A DNA stretch of 64,000 nt from Mesodorylaimus sp. YZB2_4. Taxonomy: Eukaryota; Nematoda; Enoplea; Dorylaimida; Dorylaimidae. Where the stretch lies: contig JASANH010001403.1 in NCBI GenBank assembly GCA_030248295.1, positions 1-64,000 on the forward strand, read 5' to 3'. This document shows, piece by piece, positions 1 to 13,194 of this stretch. Within the stretch, counting starts at the first letter, position 1; each line of letters begins with the position of its first letter. A model generated the notes under the pieces. It had not been told where the DNA came from. It saw only the letters and a program-made list of their open reading frames with translations, and searched no databases. The position numbers were made by a program, and so were the translations under genes.

Positions 1-693
1 TTTCTGCTGCTTATGTCAAAGGGACCTAATTTTAGATGTGTCACACAAGTTTGTGCGCACAACTTTTTATAGCGCTGGAAGAACAGCGAGCGGCTGGCTG
101 GCTACTTGATTCGCTGTAAAAGGCAGTGATTATTTGTGGTTTGTGTTGGCCTGGTTAGCGTCATCGTAAAGAGGTATGTAAATTACGTTTATGCCTTGAA
201 ACTTTTGGTTTTGTAATTCATGGTTCTTTTTCTGGTTCCCTTCAGTACAAACGTGTGTGTTGAAAGAAGATTCTGCGCGGCATTTCGTCATCAACTAGCC
301 GCATATTTTCTCGCTTTAGCAAACATTTGATTGGGAGTTTGCGCTTATTTTTTTACCACCACCTACTCGACAGATCGACAGTTCTGCGTCGAGTTTTGAA
401 AAGAGCATCGGACGATTGTTGGCTTGTTCTGACGATGTGACATTGGCCCTTGTGTATTCACCGTTTCTTCACAACGCCAACGTGTGTGCTAGCGGGTGGT
501 CGAAGCTGCTACGAGTCGACCAAAGTTGTACGACGACTAGTTTTACTAAATTTATTTCGTCCTGGTTTAATTATCAACTATTTTCTTATTCGTCGAGTGC
601 TCATCAAAATTGGGCATTGTATCCCAGAGGACGCCAATTGACACTTTCCCGCTTCTGCTAGATAATCAAATCGGAGTTTAGGCATCGGCGAGT
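1..693 (+). promoter_or_regulatory. Upstream region and probable 5' UTR of the Cip4-like gene
   Basis: This stretch lies just before the first coding exon at 694 and has no convincing coding frame. A possible untranslated intron runs from a GTATGT donor at 174 to a TTCAG acceptor at 245, so the 5' leader may be spliced. I see no clear TATA box or other core promoter motif. The transcription start cannot be placed from the sequence alone. Confidence 0.35.
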
Positions 694-3600
694 ATGAGCT
701 GGGGACGAGAATTGTGGGTAAGTAGCAATTTTATGGTTATTTTTACCTGTTTACTTGTCGATGCATCTATTTTTGGATTAGAAAGTCATATTTGGACTGT
801 ATATTCGTAGAGAAAGATAGAAAGCGATTGAGAGATGATGCAGAACTGTGCTAGGTGCTCGTTTTATTTCCCTCTGATTTTCGGTATTCTGCGAGTTCTG
901 ACGGAATTCATTCAGCAAACCAAGTTCTCTTCTTGTCTGTACTCGATTCCATGACGTTGACTCGGTGTGCAATGCCTTGTTGAAAAGGTGAAGATGTTTC
1001 GAGAGATTTGATCGCGGTGACGAAGGTGAAATTCGAACACGCGTTTTATGTTGCTGCTATTTCTCGTTTACAAATATAAAGTACATTTGATGGGCATTTG
1101 TCCAGTTTCCGCACGACGGCGACAACGATCGAAACGTGTAAGTTTTCGCTGTTTAAATTTCGACGAACCTAGGTGGACGAGCGATCATGATGTAACCACG
1201 TTGACGCCTGGTGCGCGGCTACTTTTTCACGTTGCCCAGTTGATTGTCGTCGCTTTCTCGCCATTCGTACAACTTCCGTCCCGTTTTGCCCGACAGCCCG
1301 AAGAACGATGTAGTGCTCGCCTTGTGTGACGAGTCACTCGATGAATGGTGGGTTTATCGACGAGTCACGCCGACACTGGGGTCGGGCGTTGACGAGGTGC
1401 ATTTTGGGCAATCCTGATTCCCAACCACACTTGCTCGGGGTCTCGCCTTTTCGCTCGATTATATTTACGATTACTGCAATCAGCATAGCATGCCAAAATT
1501 CGTAAATAGCATGCATGATGTAAATAAGCAACACAAACGGGTGCTGGCTGAAATGGAGTGTCGACACGGCCATCTGCTCTGTGAAGGCGGTATACTAGCT
1601 CGGGGGCTGAGATACATTTCTTTCGGACAATTGGAGGAAATCGATTGCTTATGGCCGTGATGACGGCTTACACGTGTCTTGCGAGACGGGTTCTGATTAA
1701 TGAGCCGTTGGGCGTGGGAATATACGAGCTTCCGTAATCACAGTTTCGGTGCCATGGGTCAGTTTAGGATGCACATATCTGTTCCTATTCTGATCTAATT
1801 CCTAGATGAACTCATGGAAGGGTTTTAAACGGTTGCTTTGGCTGTGCCCCTACTCGTCAGACGATGAGGTGTTATCTCGCTAGCAGGTGCTGTGTGCAAA
1901 CATTCACAGTCCACACGGGAGTCAAAGCAGTCTTTCGAAAATTCAAACTCTAAAGTGGCGGGAAAGGACTCGCTCTCAGCGTCACAGTTGGCAGGAAAGA
2001 AGAAGGAATAATTGACTTGAAGACCACAGACACACAGATATTGTGGAACTCGACTTTGAATTTCTTTTGTTTCCTAAATCCTTTTCATTTTTGCTTCAGA
2101 CAATTGTGCAGCTTTCCTGTTTTCGATCTGTCGTCTTTTCGGATCGATTTGTCTGGTTTTTTTGCCGATTAGCTGGTTGATTTTTTTGCAAGACCTGAGG
2201 TTTTTCAAATTCCATCCGTGATGAAACATTTTCTGCGCAGTTGAGGATAATATTTTCTGGGACCTGTCTTCGCGTTGGCTCGCAACTTTTAAGTGAGCGG
2301 TGTGACGAATGGCTACACATTTTTTCCCTCCGTCTACTTAGCATTAACGAAATTCTCGCTCGATTGAGCACGTTTTTCGTTTTTAACTACAGCAAAGTAG
2401 TTGATGAAAAGCGTGCGTGTGCTTTTACAATAAGAATCGTGTCCGTTCGATGTTGTTCTGGCAACCAGGAGGAATGGACAGCTTGTGGTCGATTTGTTGT
2501 TGGTCAGTGTAGTTTTAAAAATGATCGACTTGCGTGCGTGGATTGTGCTCAAGTTTGGAGAAGGGGGGCACTGAAAAATATTGGACGAGTGACTGGTGTG
2601 CGCTCACAACGTATCGACAATGGCAGGCAACCTAAATGTAAAACTGGTCTTTTTTATAAAAAGGCCGACGTTTCTATTCACAAGCTAGTTTAAATAATGC
2701 TTTGAAAGCTAGCTTTTTTCGTTTTCTCTTTTGTAATGGGCGGTCAGACGAGACTCGCGCCGTCTCCTCATTGGCAAAACGAAGTGAGCGTCAGGCGCTT
2801 TGTGGTCGATCAATTATGAGATGCAACGAAAACAAACACTAGGCGATTGTGTTCTATGTCGATGAGTTTACAAACTGGTTAACACCTCGTGGCGTATTTT
2901 TAGATAGGAAAGTTGGAAGCAGGGAACAGAAACAAATGAAAAACATGAGCCACGAGCGGGAATCGAACCCGTAGCGCAGCACTGACGATGAGATTACTGG
3001 TTGGGGATCATGCCATGTGCTCGATTTCTGTTTCTACTAGGTTTTGGTGGGATGGAATTATGATCGATCGAGTGAATATCATTCATAAATTGATTATCAA
3101 TGGGACTGCTGTCACGTAGCACAGCTCTGTGGACCTGTGAATCAAGGCAGACCCAGAACGAACAGGAGAGGCCCACATCTCCCGACTGGCAAGGCGAGTG
3201 AGGACAGCACAAGGCACTTGGAGGGGAAGTGTGGGCATAACTCATGATTTTTTCCTAAAAGGCTGTAACACCCTCGCGGCACGTGGATTCACTCAGCGAG
3301 TAGAGTTTATCACCTTTTCTTATGCGCTCTCAAAAACGCTGTGGCAGCGTGCCCACTGGTTCACTCAGCTGCGTGGGTACCCACAAACCCTGGGGTATTT
3401 GAGGGGAGTTATAAAGCAAATGGTTCCTAGTGCTCGTAAATGTTGGAAGTCCTACTTTTTGCTTGATGAACGTGAGTGGTGCGTGCGTGTCAGCAGTTAG
3501 GTGACGTGTTGCACAATCGTCCAGACTTCGTACTCGCACGTAACTGCTTTTTTGAAACTTCTTCGTTAAAACTTTGAAACGTAAGAAATGAGTCGGGTGG

Positions 3601-6600
3601 AAACGAAAGTTGAGGGAGGGGACTGCTCTGGGAAGCGAAAGTATGATCAAGGCGGGTGAAACCCCTCATCGCTCAGTATTGATTGAATGCACGGTGTCGG
3701 GTTTGCAGACGAACAAGCTAATGCCCGCAAAAAGATACGTGTTGGAGTCCTATGAGAAATAGTTGAAAGATGAGTTAGACTCGATATGGGCTGCGAGTCG
3801 GCCGTTTTTTGAATCAAGAGCAAGAGCAAGGGGCTTGAAGGAGAAAAATAAGGCGAGAAGGGTGTGAAGCAGATGAGGAGTCAAGACCGGCCTGTGCGAT
3901 GGCGCCTAGTGGGATAATTACGTGGACATGCCAAACGAGGATTCGAGGGCATGGGAACACTTGGCACCACGGAGGGGCCCTCCCCTCACCTGGCGTGGCC
4001 ACGACCTGGACCCGATTTATTGGGAGTCAGGGCACGTAAGGAGGTATGGGTGGGGCCTAAGTCGTGCTGAGTGTTGGAAAACATCACATTTTGTCAATCA
4101 ACGGTTTCATAGCACTTGATTTGATCGAATTTGAAAGAAGCATGAAAATCATACCAGTTGTGACTGGTTGGACTTGGGGAAGGTGCAAAAAAGATCATAT
4201 TCGGGTATCGGACCAGGAAAAGTGGAATAGATTGAAAAGTTATCGCCTTGCTGGCCAAGTTTTAGTGTAGTCGATGATGTTTTTTGTGAAGTCGAGGAGC
4301 CGTTACTTGTAAGAGGCGTAATTTATGATGGCACAGAAACAGTGCCAGATGACCTGGATGGAGAGTCACGCGAGTAGGCCGTTTCTGGGCGACCTATGGA
4401 CCGAGCACTTGCACGATTGGGATACGTTTAGAGTGGATGGTGCCCATTTCCGGTCTGGACACCTGTGGTGTCTTCGTATGGCAATTGTTGCGTGGCCTTG
4501 AAACTGTCGAAACGGTGTAAATAAGTGCAGAACTGTTTTCGGCGCTCGCCTTCCATTCGCCAGTGATCGTGTGCGAAACATCTGCCGGCAACGGGAGTGC
4601 ATAATTTCGCGCCGCCTTCTGTCGGTGGCCAGGTCGCGTAGGTTGCATATGATCATGGGTGATTATGGTGTCGACCAGTCGAGAAACTTGGTTGGCAAAG
4701 TGGTTTAAAAGGCGGTGGAATGGTTTTGTTTACTTGTAAATGGCTAGCAAAGTTGTGTTCAACCATGCCCAACGGCCGCTGGTTCGGTTTGTGTGCATTG
4801 GACGGACGGTTGCACTCGAGACCCGTCTTGTGAACTGTACTTGACGTGGTGGCTAGGAAAATTGTAGCCAACGGACGGATTCAGTGGTGGAAGGAGGAAT
4901 GGCTGTGTAGATTTGGATGGATTGAATGTCGGAGATTGTTTTAGCTGTATCAGAGTAGACATGGTGCTAAATTTTCTGCTGAGTTGTGTTCCTGAACAAT
5001 TAATGAGGGAAGTGACAATGATGAAGAATGGCGGTCTGGCTCGAGAGGACTACGCGCAATGTGACCGAGGTGATGTGCATGGAGTTAAGGTCGCGGAAAA
5101 TGGTTGTGGCGTGGTTCGGTATCGAGCAACCGAGAACGGGCCGAATCGACGTCGTCATACGTTAACTGCTGGTTTGGCTGAAACGACGACGACCTTGGTA
5201 TTCAGTGCCAATGTAGGGCGATGTGGACTTGTGGGCCGGGGGGGGGGGGGCAGTTGCCAAACCTGACTTGATGTGCTTGCAAATTGGTGACTAGATGGTC
5301 CGGAGTCTTGGAGCAATTTCTTACGACTAAAATTTTTAGAAAGGTAAAAGTATTTTTTATTGTTTCAGGATCGAGGCGACGATATCGCTGCCCACACGAA
5401 GAAGGGTATCGAGTTTTTGGAGCGGTACGCTAGTTTCGTTGCCGAACGATACAAAATCGAGAATGAATACGCTCGACAATTAAAGTGAGTGCGGTTTTTT
5501 GGATTCCTCGTGGTCTGATCGAGTCAGGGTGTGCATGGCTGGTCTTATCCTCCCTGAAATCTAAGCTGTCTGCCTGGGGGAGGGAGTGTTCGTAGTGATT
5601 TGCAGGATTCGACCAAGTTTTGAGACGTTTTTCTTACAAAACCATTGGCACCGCCAGCGATATCGTCTCAGAGAGTGCTTTTTTCTACTAACGTTAAGCA
5701 AAGGGGTCTTTTTCTTTAGCCTCCAGGGGTGGGGCGGGGGGGGGGGGGGGGAAAAACATGCCAAGGGGCCTGTAAATGACAGTAACTGCTCAAAAGCTGG
5801 GCGTCTTGCTGTAGAGGCTCGACTGACAATCGATACTCTGCACGGAGCCGGCAGCTGGGAGCCATGTACTAGATCAGAAGACTATAGGCTGCCCTGGGTT
5901 TTGGGCGTGGTGCAACAGCTCCAGCAATCACTCCCTTTAGTAATACAGACCCAGTCGTATTACATTGCCTCGAGCTGTTTGCGTGAAATGTTGTTTGAAA
6001 AATATCTCAAGCGCAGGGAATTTCCACAATCCTGTATTTCTCGTAACTGCCCCCCCCCCCATGCGAAAGTGCGTTTGGCTGACACACGAATGACGTGGTT
6101 GGCATATCCATGCATTGTCTGACGGAATGTAGCAGCGTGATTAGGCGATATCGACACTATGCCGAGCTGATGCATTGGCTAAGCAGGCATGACGAAGCAG
6201 TGGGCTGTGCTGGCTGCCAGGAGGCCACGGCAGACTGTTTAAGTGTGGCTCTTTCTTGAAATGTAAAGCGAGTAGAAACGGGCAAAAGATAAAGATGGAT
6301 AATTTTAGCCGAGGCAGGCACCCTAGGGGTCGGCTTAAATAAATTTACAGCGTCCAGACTGGCCTGGCGTCAATTTGCCATTAAAGGGCGGCTAGTGTGG
6401 GGGGGGGGGGGGGGGGGGGGGGGTATCGATTGTTTATTGTGTGTTCTAATAGACGGGGACCAGCCTAATGGAAACCCGCGATCGATATCAATGAGCCGAA
6501 GGGGCAGTGAAAGTGGTTTATTTACGTTCACGTTCCCGTGTATCTTTGATGTGTTGACGAAATTTCGAATCTAGACTAGATATCTCTGGAAAGAGATGGA

Positions 6601-9600
6601 TTGACACTGGAATTGGTAAATTCGTGTTTGAAAGTGAATGTTTTTGTTTTTAGGACATTGGCAGCGAAATATACGCCCAAGAAACGAGATGGCGAAGATG
6701 AGGAGTAAGAAATGGGTTTATGGGGGGGGGGGGGCAGAGGAATGAGTTGTGCTCGGTTTCAGGTTCACGCATCGACAAGCGTTTATTGGGGCATTGGGCG
6801 AGTTGGGGGATTTGGCCAATCAGCATGAACGCGTGGCTGAACAGTTCCGGGACGAGGTAGTGGCCGAAATCAGTCACATAGCTAAGAAGCTTAAAGAAGA
6901 AAGGAAAGAGGTAAATAATTGATTAAAAGTTGGTGCAATAATTATGAGCTTGTTATAGGGTTATGCGCATAGTGGTCATCTGTGGGTGAGGTCTCGATGC
7001 TAGGATAATTGTACATTCATGAAAATTTCAGCCATTTTTAAGAGGTAGTCTCAAAATTCGGATGCTCTGCAAAAGTGTGTCCTACTCTTCAGTTTACGCT
7101 AGTTGAATCTAAATTCCCCGAAATCAAATGAAAATCCAAAACTTAAACGTTTCAAGAATTTTTAAAGTTTGAATTCGTAAAATCAAAGATAAGAAACTGG
7201 AAGTTTTGGAAATGGAATAAAGTTTGCTTTATTTGGCTTGACCTCGGCTTCCCAAAAATAACTGGTCGATTCACCTTTTTGGAAACAGACTTAGCCAGCA
7301 TGCATATGGATGAGGCCAAGGGAGGGTGTTGCGGGAGGACCTTGAGGTGCTGATGAGAAGGGCTCAGTGATAGAAGCGTGTCTGGGTGGCCCAGGTCGGC
7401 AGTGCGAATGGTTTTTTAGAACTTGGAAGAAGCTATGCACCTGCAGAATAAATTGTACGGCAGTCTGGAGGTGATGCACAAGGCCAGGAAGGAATATAGT
7501 CGGGCTCATAAGGAGAGCGAGGCGGCCCAAGCAAAGTTCACCAAAGCCGAGTTGGACATGAACTTATCGAGAGCTGAGGTGGAGAAGGCTAAAAATAATT
7601 CGATTGCAAAAACGCAACAAGCAGAGGATGCTAAAAATAATTATGCTTTGCAACTGCAAAAAACGAACGAATTTCAACGAGAATATTACACGAAATTGTT
7701 GCCTAGTGTTTTCGAGGTGAGGAAGTTGTGTTTTCAATGATGGGCCTTGATGGGAAGAGTATACGTCTGTTTATAGAAACTGCGAGAAATGGACGAGAAT
7801 CGAATCAACGAGATGAGTCGTCTGATGGCGAGATGCGTGGACATTGAGAAGAGTGTTCTGCCCATTGTCCAGCGTTGTCTTGACGGCATGTTGGAACATT
7901 CGAGGAGCATCGACGCCAGTGCCGACTCCCGCGTGGTTGTCCAGCGATACAAGTCCGGTTACGCCATACCGGAGGACTTCCCGTTCGAGGACCTGAGTGC
8001 CGAGGGCTCGTCGACTGGTTCGGGAGGCAACGACGGGCCGATCGGATTGACGAACGGTGGCGGGGCCAACAGTCACAACGGCAATGGATTGGCTCAGCAT
8101 TACGGCCCGGGCACGCCGACCAGTCCAGGCGGGAGCGGGGGAGCGGCCAGACGGGCGCAGGACAGGAGACAGAGCGGTGGGTCTGGCACGTCTTTGAACA
8201 GGGCGCATTCAACGAAGCGTGGAAAGTTCTCCAATTTCTTCAAACCTAAGGTGAGTGCGGGTCGGGGCGAGGGCAGGTGGTAACAAAGTGCGCCTTTCTT
8301 TGTGCTGTCATGGGTTGCGAGTGGTGATGGCTAACTGAAGGTATGTCATGGCTGGTCGTGCTTGTAGTGCAGACTGATGTGGGCCCGGGACTGAGGCATG
8401 GCTAAATAAGGCACTGGTGATCTGCACGCATGCTGTGGGGCGAGGACGTGACTGATGCAGGTGTACACTGATGACTTGTTTTTAGGTTGATGAATACGTT
8501 AAGGAGGACTTCTCGGATTTACCCCCTCAACAGCAGTGTATTCGGTTGATGAAGCGAATCGAGGAAATTCAGAAAAAAATGGATACGAAACTCGCTCAAA
8601 AGTATGTATTGTTGCTTTTTGTTTTGTATACCAGACTGTATGTACTGTAAGTGCCAATGGGTATTTTGAAAATGAACATGTTTCAGAGATGGCCTGATAA
8701 AAATGCAAAATGTTTATCGTGAAAGTCCGAAACTAGGCGATTTATCGCAGGTGGAAGTGGAATTGCAGAAATGCGAGGTTGAAGTGGGTGCGTTGGAAGC
8801 CGAAATTGCCAAATTTCAGGTAATGAATGGGTGTGAACGGATGTGCCTCGTAGGTGCATGTGGTATGCGTGTTTTAGAAGTACTTAAAAGAAGCCAACAC
8901 TCATTTGAATGTGCCAATCAATGTGGCGACGGGTGGCGCTGGGTCGAATAGCACGTCGCCATCGTCGACGCCGAGGTCTTCGATGCGTGGTCCGCCCCCG
9001 AGTCGTCCACCCCCGCCCACCGCGTCTCCATCGCTCCAAGCTGGGTTGGCGCCGAGCAATAATCGACAGCAACGAAATAGTGGTGGGAGCAGCGAGGGCA
9101 CTTATATGGGGCGCAGTGGATCAGAACATTCGGTGATGACCGGAAGCAGCGTGCAAGAAGGGGCCAAGGCCAAGTCCCGCACGCCGACGCCGCAGCCACC
9201 GCACGCCAATGGTGGCAGCCTGGTCTCGTCGACGAGCACGCCGAGGGCGCACGCTTTGTCGCATAAGGGAACAGCGAAGTAAGGATTCAGTCTTGGTTGG
9301 ATGAGATGCAGGGTAGAATGTGGATGATTTCAGGCCTTCATCATCGACTTCTTCCTCCCGATTAGCACCTGCCGCCCCGGCAGACGATTACGACGAATGG
9401 ACACCGACGGGCAATGGCGATGATGTGTACGAAAAGACGGGGGATGCATCGCCGGCCGTAATTTTGGGCACGTGCAAAGCGCTGTATGATTTTGCAGGTA
9501 AGGGAAGATTAGTTGGTTGAGTGCAGTGGCTGGCAAGATTTCGTGTTTTGCAGGCGATGGCGATGGAATGGTGGCCATGAAGGAAGGCGAGGAGTTGCTA

Positions 9601-9708
9601 TTGTTGGAAAGGGATGCTGGTGATGGATGGACGAAAATCCGCAAGGAAAATCAAAGTGAAGGATTCGTGCCGTCGTCGTATTTGGAATGCAAATGGTACC
9701 CTGAGTGA
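694..9708 (+). CDS. Cip4: CIP4/TOCA/FBP17-family adaptor (F-BAR, HR1, SH3), 11 coding exons
   Basis: Coding exons are 694-717, 5369-5484, 6654-6704, 6763-6910, 7420-7716, 7777-8250, 8486-8601, 8687-8819, 8878-9278, 9334-9497 and 9554-9708. They sum to 2079 nt (692 residues plus stop), with consistent GT-AG borders and phases. The first exon encodes MSWGRELW, matching the start of vertebrate TOCA/FBP17 proteins. Residues 1 to about 285 form an F-BAR domain, ending in DFPFED (279-284), a family signature. A Gly/Ser-rich linker follows, then an HR1 coiled coil (about 371-453; Rho/Cdc42 binding in the family), a Pro/Ser/Thr-rich stretch (about 468-590) and an SH3 domain (about 632-690, with ALYDF). 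Family members bend membranes and link Cdc42 to WASP-driven actin assembly in endocytosis. Intron 1 is 4.65 kb and intron 2 is 1.17 kb; the other eight are 55-509 bp. Family assignment is firm; exact orthology is inferred. Confidence 0.95.
718..5368 (+). other. Large first intron of the Cip4-like gene
   Basis: This 4651-bp intron separates the eight-codon first exon from the rest of the gene. It starts GTAAGT and ends TGTTTCAG. Several chance open frames occur, the longest at 2241-2693, but none shows a recognisable domain. A tRNA-like B-box with a 3' acceptor-like stem lies on the minus strand near 2948-2995, probably a decayed tRNA-derived repeat. A run of 13 G closes the intron near 5238. 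First introns often carry enhancers; nothing here proves that. Confidence 0.6.
5238..5250 (+). repeat. Poly-G tract (13 G) in intron 1
   Basis: An uninterrupted run of 13 G lies about 120 bp before exon 2. It is one of many G or C runs of 11 or more in this window. Confidence 0.9.
5736..5751 (+). repeat. Poly-G tract (16 G) in intron 2
   Basis: A run of 16 G follows a short G-rich lead-in and lies just before the RTE-like relic in intron 2. A run of 11 C at 6050-6060 lies in the same intron. Confidence 0.9.
5801..5985 (+). repeat. Interspersed repeat in intron 2, shared with the RTE-like relic at 28.4 kb
   Basis: This segment matches, in opposite orientation, about 28380-28570. Shared pieces include ATACTCTGCACGGAGC and CCCTGGGTT, with scattered differences and small indels. 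At 28 kb it lies just downstream of reverse-transcriptase sequence, so it is probably the 3' part of an RTE-like LINE. The copy here has no coding potential. Confidence 0.65.
6399..6423 (+). repeat. Poly-G tract (25 G) in intron 2
   Basis: This is the longest uninterrupted G run in the window. A further run of 13 G lies in intron 3 at 6722-6734, inside a 58-bp intron, so a quarter of that intron is G homopolymer. Confidence 0.9.
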
Positions 9709-10485
9709 ATTGGCAGTTTTCCAAGTTTTGATTGCTTTTATTTATAAACGCTGTTTTCCCAGTTTCTGTACAAACTCGTTGCTAATCATGAATCTGAGCA
9801 GCACTTTGTGGGCGGCTTGGGATGAGTCGATTTTGTGTGCAAGCTGTCGAGGTCCCGGTTTTGTGATGCTTTGGCCCATTTGATGGGCGGAGAGTACTTT
9901 GCGCGCGCTATGGTGCTTTTGAATTTCGTGTTGCTAGGATTATCTTTTTCATTAATATTTCTGATTTAGGGGCGATTTTTACTGGCGCGTTTGACAAGAG
10001 TTAAAGATGATTTTCAACGAGCTGAGGATGTGCAAGTTTGGTTGGGCTCTGGATAAGATGTGCCTGTTTTGGAATGGAATGTCGATGCTTCTCTGATCCA
10101 TGCCTCGATATGCTTCGGTTTCGGTGGCTTAGAAAGATTACTGCTGCATGTATTTTCACTTGAGTTAGGGACAGAGTTTTGGTAGGTGAGTGATGCTTTC
10201 GTTCGAAATCAGCTTTTGCAATATTTGCATTTGGTTGGAGAATGGTAGTGGAATGCGCTTAGGAGGACTGGTATTGTTCGGAATCAGTTTTTGTGATTAC
10301 TGTGGCTGCTGGCTTCTCATTCAATTTTTTTGTAGATTTTTATTTTATCTTTGTACATTTCGATTTTCAAGAAACTTCTTTTTTGAAGTTGCGTGTGACG
10401 CTTATTTGTATTTGAGGAGATATAGTTTTGGGGGAATGTAAAAGATAGCATTTCGATACTTTGACACTGCCAAAGTGGCATGCCT
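9709..10485 (+). other. 3' flank and probable 3' UTR of the Cip4-like gene
   Basis: No coding signal follows the TGA at 9706-9708. The stretch is T/G-rich and probably contains the 3' UTR. I see no canonical AATAAA placed convincingly, so the polyadenylation site is undetermined. Confidence 0.4.
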
Positions 10486-10867
10486 GGAGCCGCGGTGGCT
10501 CGGTTGGTCAAGGCGGTGGTTCCGCATTGCTTGGGCCAGCGACCCTGGCTGGGAGGCCCTAGTTCTGTTCCTACTGAGGACGGCAGTTTACATAGTAGCC
10601 TGCCGCTGGCCTTACACTCCTGGCTCTGGGCGACTCGGATGCCGAACGAGTAGAGAATCAGGAAACTGGTTCCAAAACACCAGTCGGGAAGGGCCCTCCC
10701 TTCTCGCCCACTATCATTCCGGGGTGCTAATGCTGGCATAGGGTGCCCCCTTTGGTGCTCCTAGTGGAGATGTCAGAGGCAACCTTCCGTGAGAGCTGGT
10801 CACCTCACGGTCTCGCTTATCACATCAAGACTGCTGGCCGGCTATGGGCAAAATGGGTTGGAAGCGC
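10486..10867 (+). mobile_element. tRNA-derived SINE, copy 1
   Basis: The element starts with a tRNA-like head whose box A is TGGCTCGGTTGG, followed by about 300 bp of body. A second copy lies in inverse orientation at 13936-14290 and matches over nearly the whole length, including the blocks CGCATTGCTTGGGCCAGC and AAGACTGCTGGCCGGCTA. The expected box B is degenerate. The copy ends against a run of 15 G at 10868-10882. Class and boundaries are inferred from the box A match and the two-copy comparison. Confidence 0.75.
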
Positions 10868-10882
10868 GGGGGGGGGGGGGGG

Positions 10883-11623
10883 ACTGGGGCAGCACACGGG
10901 GCCCAACCAGGTCCGACACCAGGTTTCCAAACCCAAAAAGTCGGCCTCAGGTCAGGTTTTGATTTTGGAGCCCCAAAACACCCAAATTTTATGACTCTCA
11001 TCGTCAGATAGACCAAAATTTCTTGATACAGATTGCCCCTCAAACTGCTGATACCCCACTTATTTGCGCGTAATTTGAACATACTGTACATCTTTAGCAT
11101 GAGAAATAAATATCTCACCCGAAAGGGTCAGAGAGAAGGAGTCAGAGAAAATCCATGTCGGGTCGGGTCAGGTTTGGGTTTTGGATTTTAGGTCTCGTGC
11201 CAGGTCGGGAACACTTTCCTTTGCTGATCGGAAACAGGGGCCGAATTCACAAAAAAGTGGTGAAACTGAAAAGAATTGGGTGCAGTTCAATCGAGGGTGA
11301 AGGGGCACACATAATGGCCTGAATTCGAACACGATCGCCCATAATTAGGCGCGGTGGGGGGCCTAACCCAATTCAGACCACAGGCCAGGCTTGCTTAAAC
11401 GCTGCTCGATGTTAATGGCCAGGAAATTGCTACTGTAGTAACAATCTAGCCATAATGGTGCAGGTGCGTGTTTTATCGCTTTTTATAATGTCGCAACTTT
11501 GTCGCTTCTCACGCGACTGTGATTATAAGCGGGCTCGGCCATATATGGCCGTAATCCTGTCACTTAAGCAGTCGATGCACAGATGCAAAATAGGTAGGGT
11601 TGGTTGCATACAAAATACGCATA
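10883..11623. other. Non-coding stretch between repeats
   Basis: I see no gene here. Imperfect CAGGT/GGGTC-rich blocks lie near 10900-10960 and 11155-11215 and partly mirror each other. They suggest an old degraded repeat that I cannot classify. Confidence 0.3.
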
Positions 11624-12408
11624 CCGTCATCCGGGGCTATTTCGGACCAGCGGGGCAATTTCAGAAAAGAGTTGCAAGTAGCCTTTGACAGTACCCCGAC
11701 AGAGAGTGCCACCGCAGAGCTTGGTCGTTTTACATGCCATTCTGTAGCTAAAACTCTATGTTATCAAAACCGAGCGCTGTGCGCCGCCTAAAAGTCAGAT
11801 ACAGTAAGAAAACACAATTATTCTCAACCTATAAAAATTTCAGGGAATTTTCTGGCTGCAAACTTTTTCTCGCGTTTGGGCTACAGATGAATGTGATAGA
11901 TGAAATTGGGTTTTTGACAGTCTCTCCTCCTAAGTTGCTTGGCGTTCTTACCTTTCTGGCCTACCTTCTCCAGAGAGCCCTATGTCAATAATTTGAGAGG
12001 CGAAATTTTTATTTCCCAAGGGTCCCCCCTTTGAAATCAAAAATTTTCACTTTCATAATTAGGTGCTGTAGGTAAAAAAATTTGGCTTTTTTCTTCAAAG
12101 TGCGAGTGCTGAACCTAACTATTTCACTTTTTTTTAGTATCCCGACATCGATTCACGAGTGCGCTTCGTCTAGCATAGGTCATCCGAAATAGCCCCATCC
12201 TTGGGTAATTTCGGATGCTAGCAGTTTTTGACAAAAAACTTCTTCCAGGTGCACTCAAAAAGATTTTTCACGCAGTATTTCGATTCTTCAACATCTTAGC
12301 ATTCCACTGATGCATTGAATTACAGGTTTCATGGATTTTTTGGTTAGATATTCGATAATGATTGTAGCGCAGTAGGGAGAAAACGTCCGAAATAGCCCCG
12401 GATGACGG
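11624..12408. mobile_element. MITE-like element with inverted ends and TA target duplication
   Basis: The ends are inverted repeats of about 24 bp beginning CCGTCATCCGGGGCTATT, each flanked by TA (11622-11623 and 12409-12410). A third, partial copy of the same motif lies inside near 12180-12220. The 785-bp element has no transposase. TA duplications fit a Tc1/mariner- or pogo-mobilised element, but the superfamily is not certain. Confidence 0.7.
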
Positions 12409-12999
12409 TACTGCACGCAAAGTTTGTGCATCGCATTGAAACTTGGATGCGTATACAGTATGCGTTCACCTGGCGGAATGAGTGCGCAAATACGCATTGG
12501 CAAACTTGTTTGCACACAATACATACAATGCGATCGTTAATTAGCCGCTTGAGCCAAGCTAAAAATTAAAAGAAATTTCTTACCACAAGCCAAATTAGCA
12601 GGTGGAAGAATTCGAACTTGTAATTTATACATCTTTTCCTTACTGGTCGCAACAAAGCCAATATTTGACTAGCGTTTTAGTTAGGCAGCTGTTGCCTCCA
12701 AATTCGGCAAAACATTGCAAAAATATTGGCTAACGAATCTTTCTTGCCAGTCAATATGTTTCTGACTTTGTCAAAGTGTCATCTTCACACAATTTTTAAA
12801 ACTTTGTACGTATCCTGATTTTGGTATAGTAAACCTGGCGCCATCAGAATTTATGACCAAATGCGAAATGAGAGTACAGCCATCAGGAGTTAGATATTTT
12901 CTGCGATATAATCCTCAAATAAGTGAATCCGTCAATTTTCAACTAGTAGTATGCCCACGGTCTCCCAATATTTTTGATCCATAATGGTCAAAAATTAAC

Positions 13000-13194
13000 A
13001 AAAGACTTACACGTGGTAAGATTACCCACGAAGCTTTAGGGATCGCTTTGAGGCTGGAACCCTAAACCAGCCACCCCGGAGGGCTCAGCTTTAGTGACGC
13101 TGCTCAGTGCAAATGTGCCACGCCCACCAGGATTCGATCCCGCAAACTTCCGCTTGCGATCCTGATGTCGTACCACTGAGCTATCAGGGCCACG
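13000..13194 (-). mobile_element. Second tRNA-like SINE or tRNA relic
   Basis: Read on the minus strand from about 13193, the sequence has a box A (TAGCTCAGTGGTA) and a box B (GGATCGAATCC) at tRNA spacing, followed by about 120 bp of non-tRNA sequence. The acceptor stem does not pair in register and the anticodon stem is poor. It is therefore more likely a SINE head or tRNA pseudogene than a working tRNA. Confidence 0.5.

Noticed and set aside
2241..2693. 150-residue open frame inside Cip4 intron 1
   Set aside because: No recognisable motif and no repeat or splice context; length is within chance for this composition.
2948..3020. Possible tRNA gene on the minus strand
   Set aside because: The T-arm and 3' acceptor strand look good, but the 5' half does not pair. 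It is at most a tRNA-derived relic.
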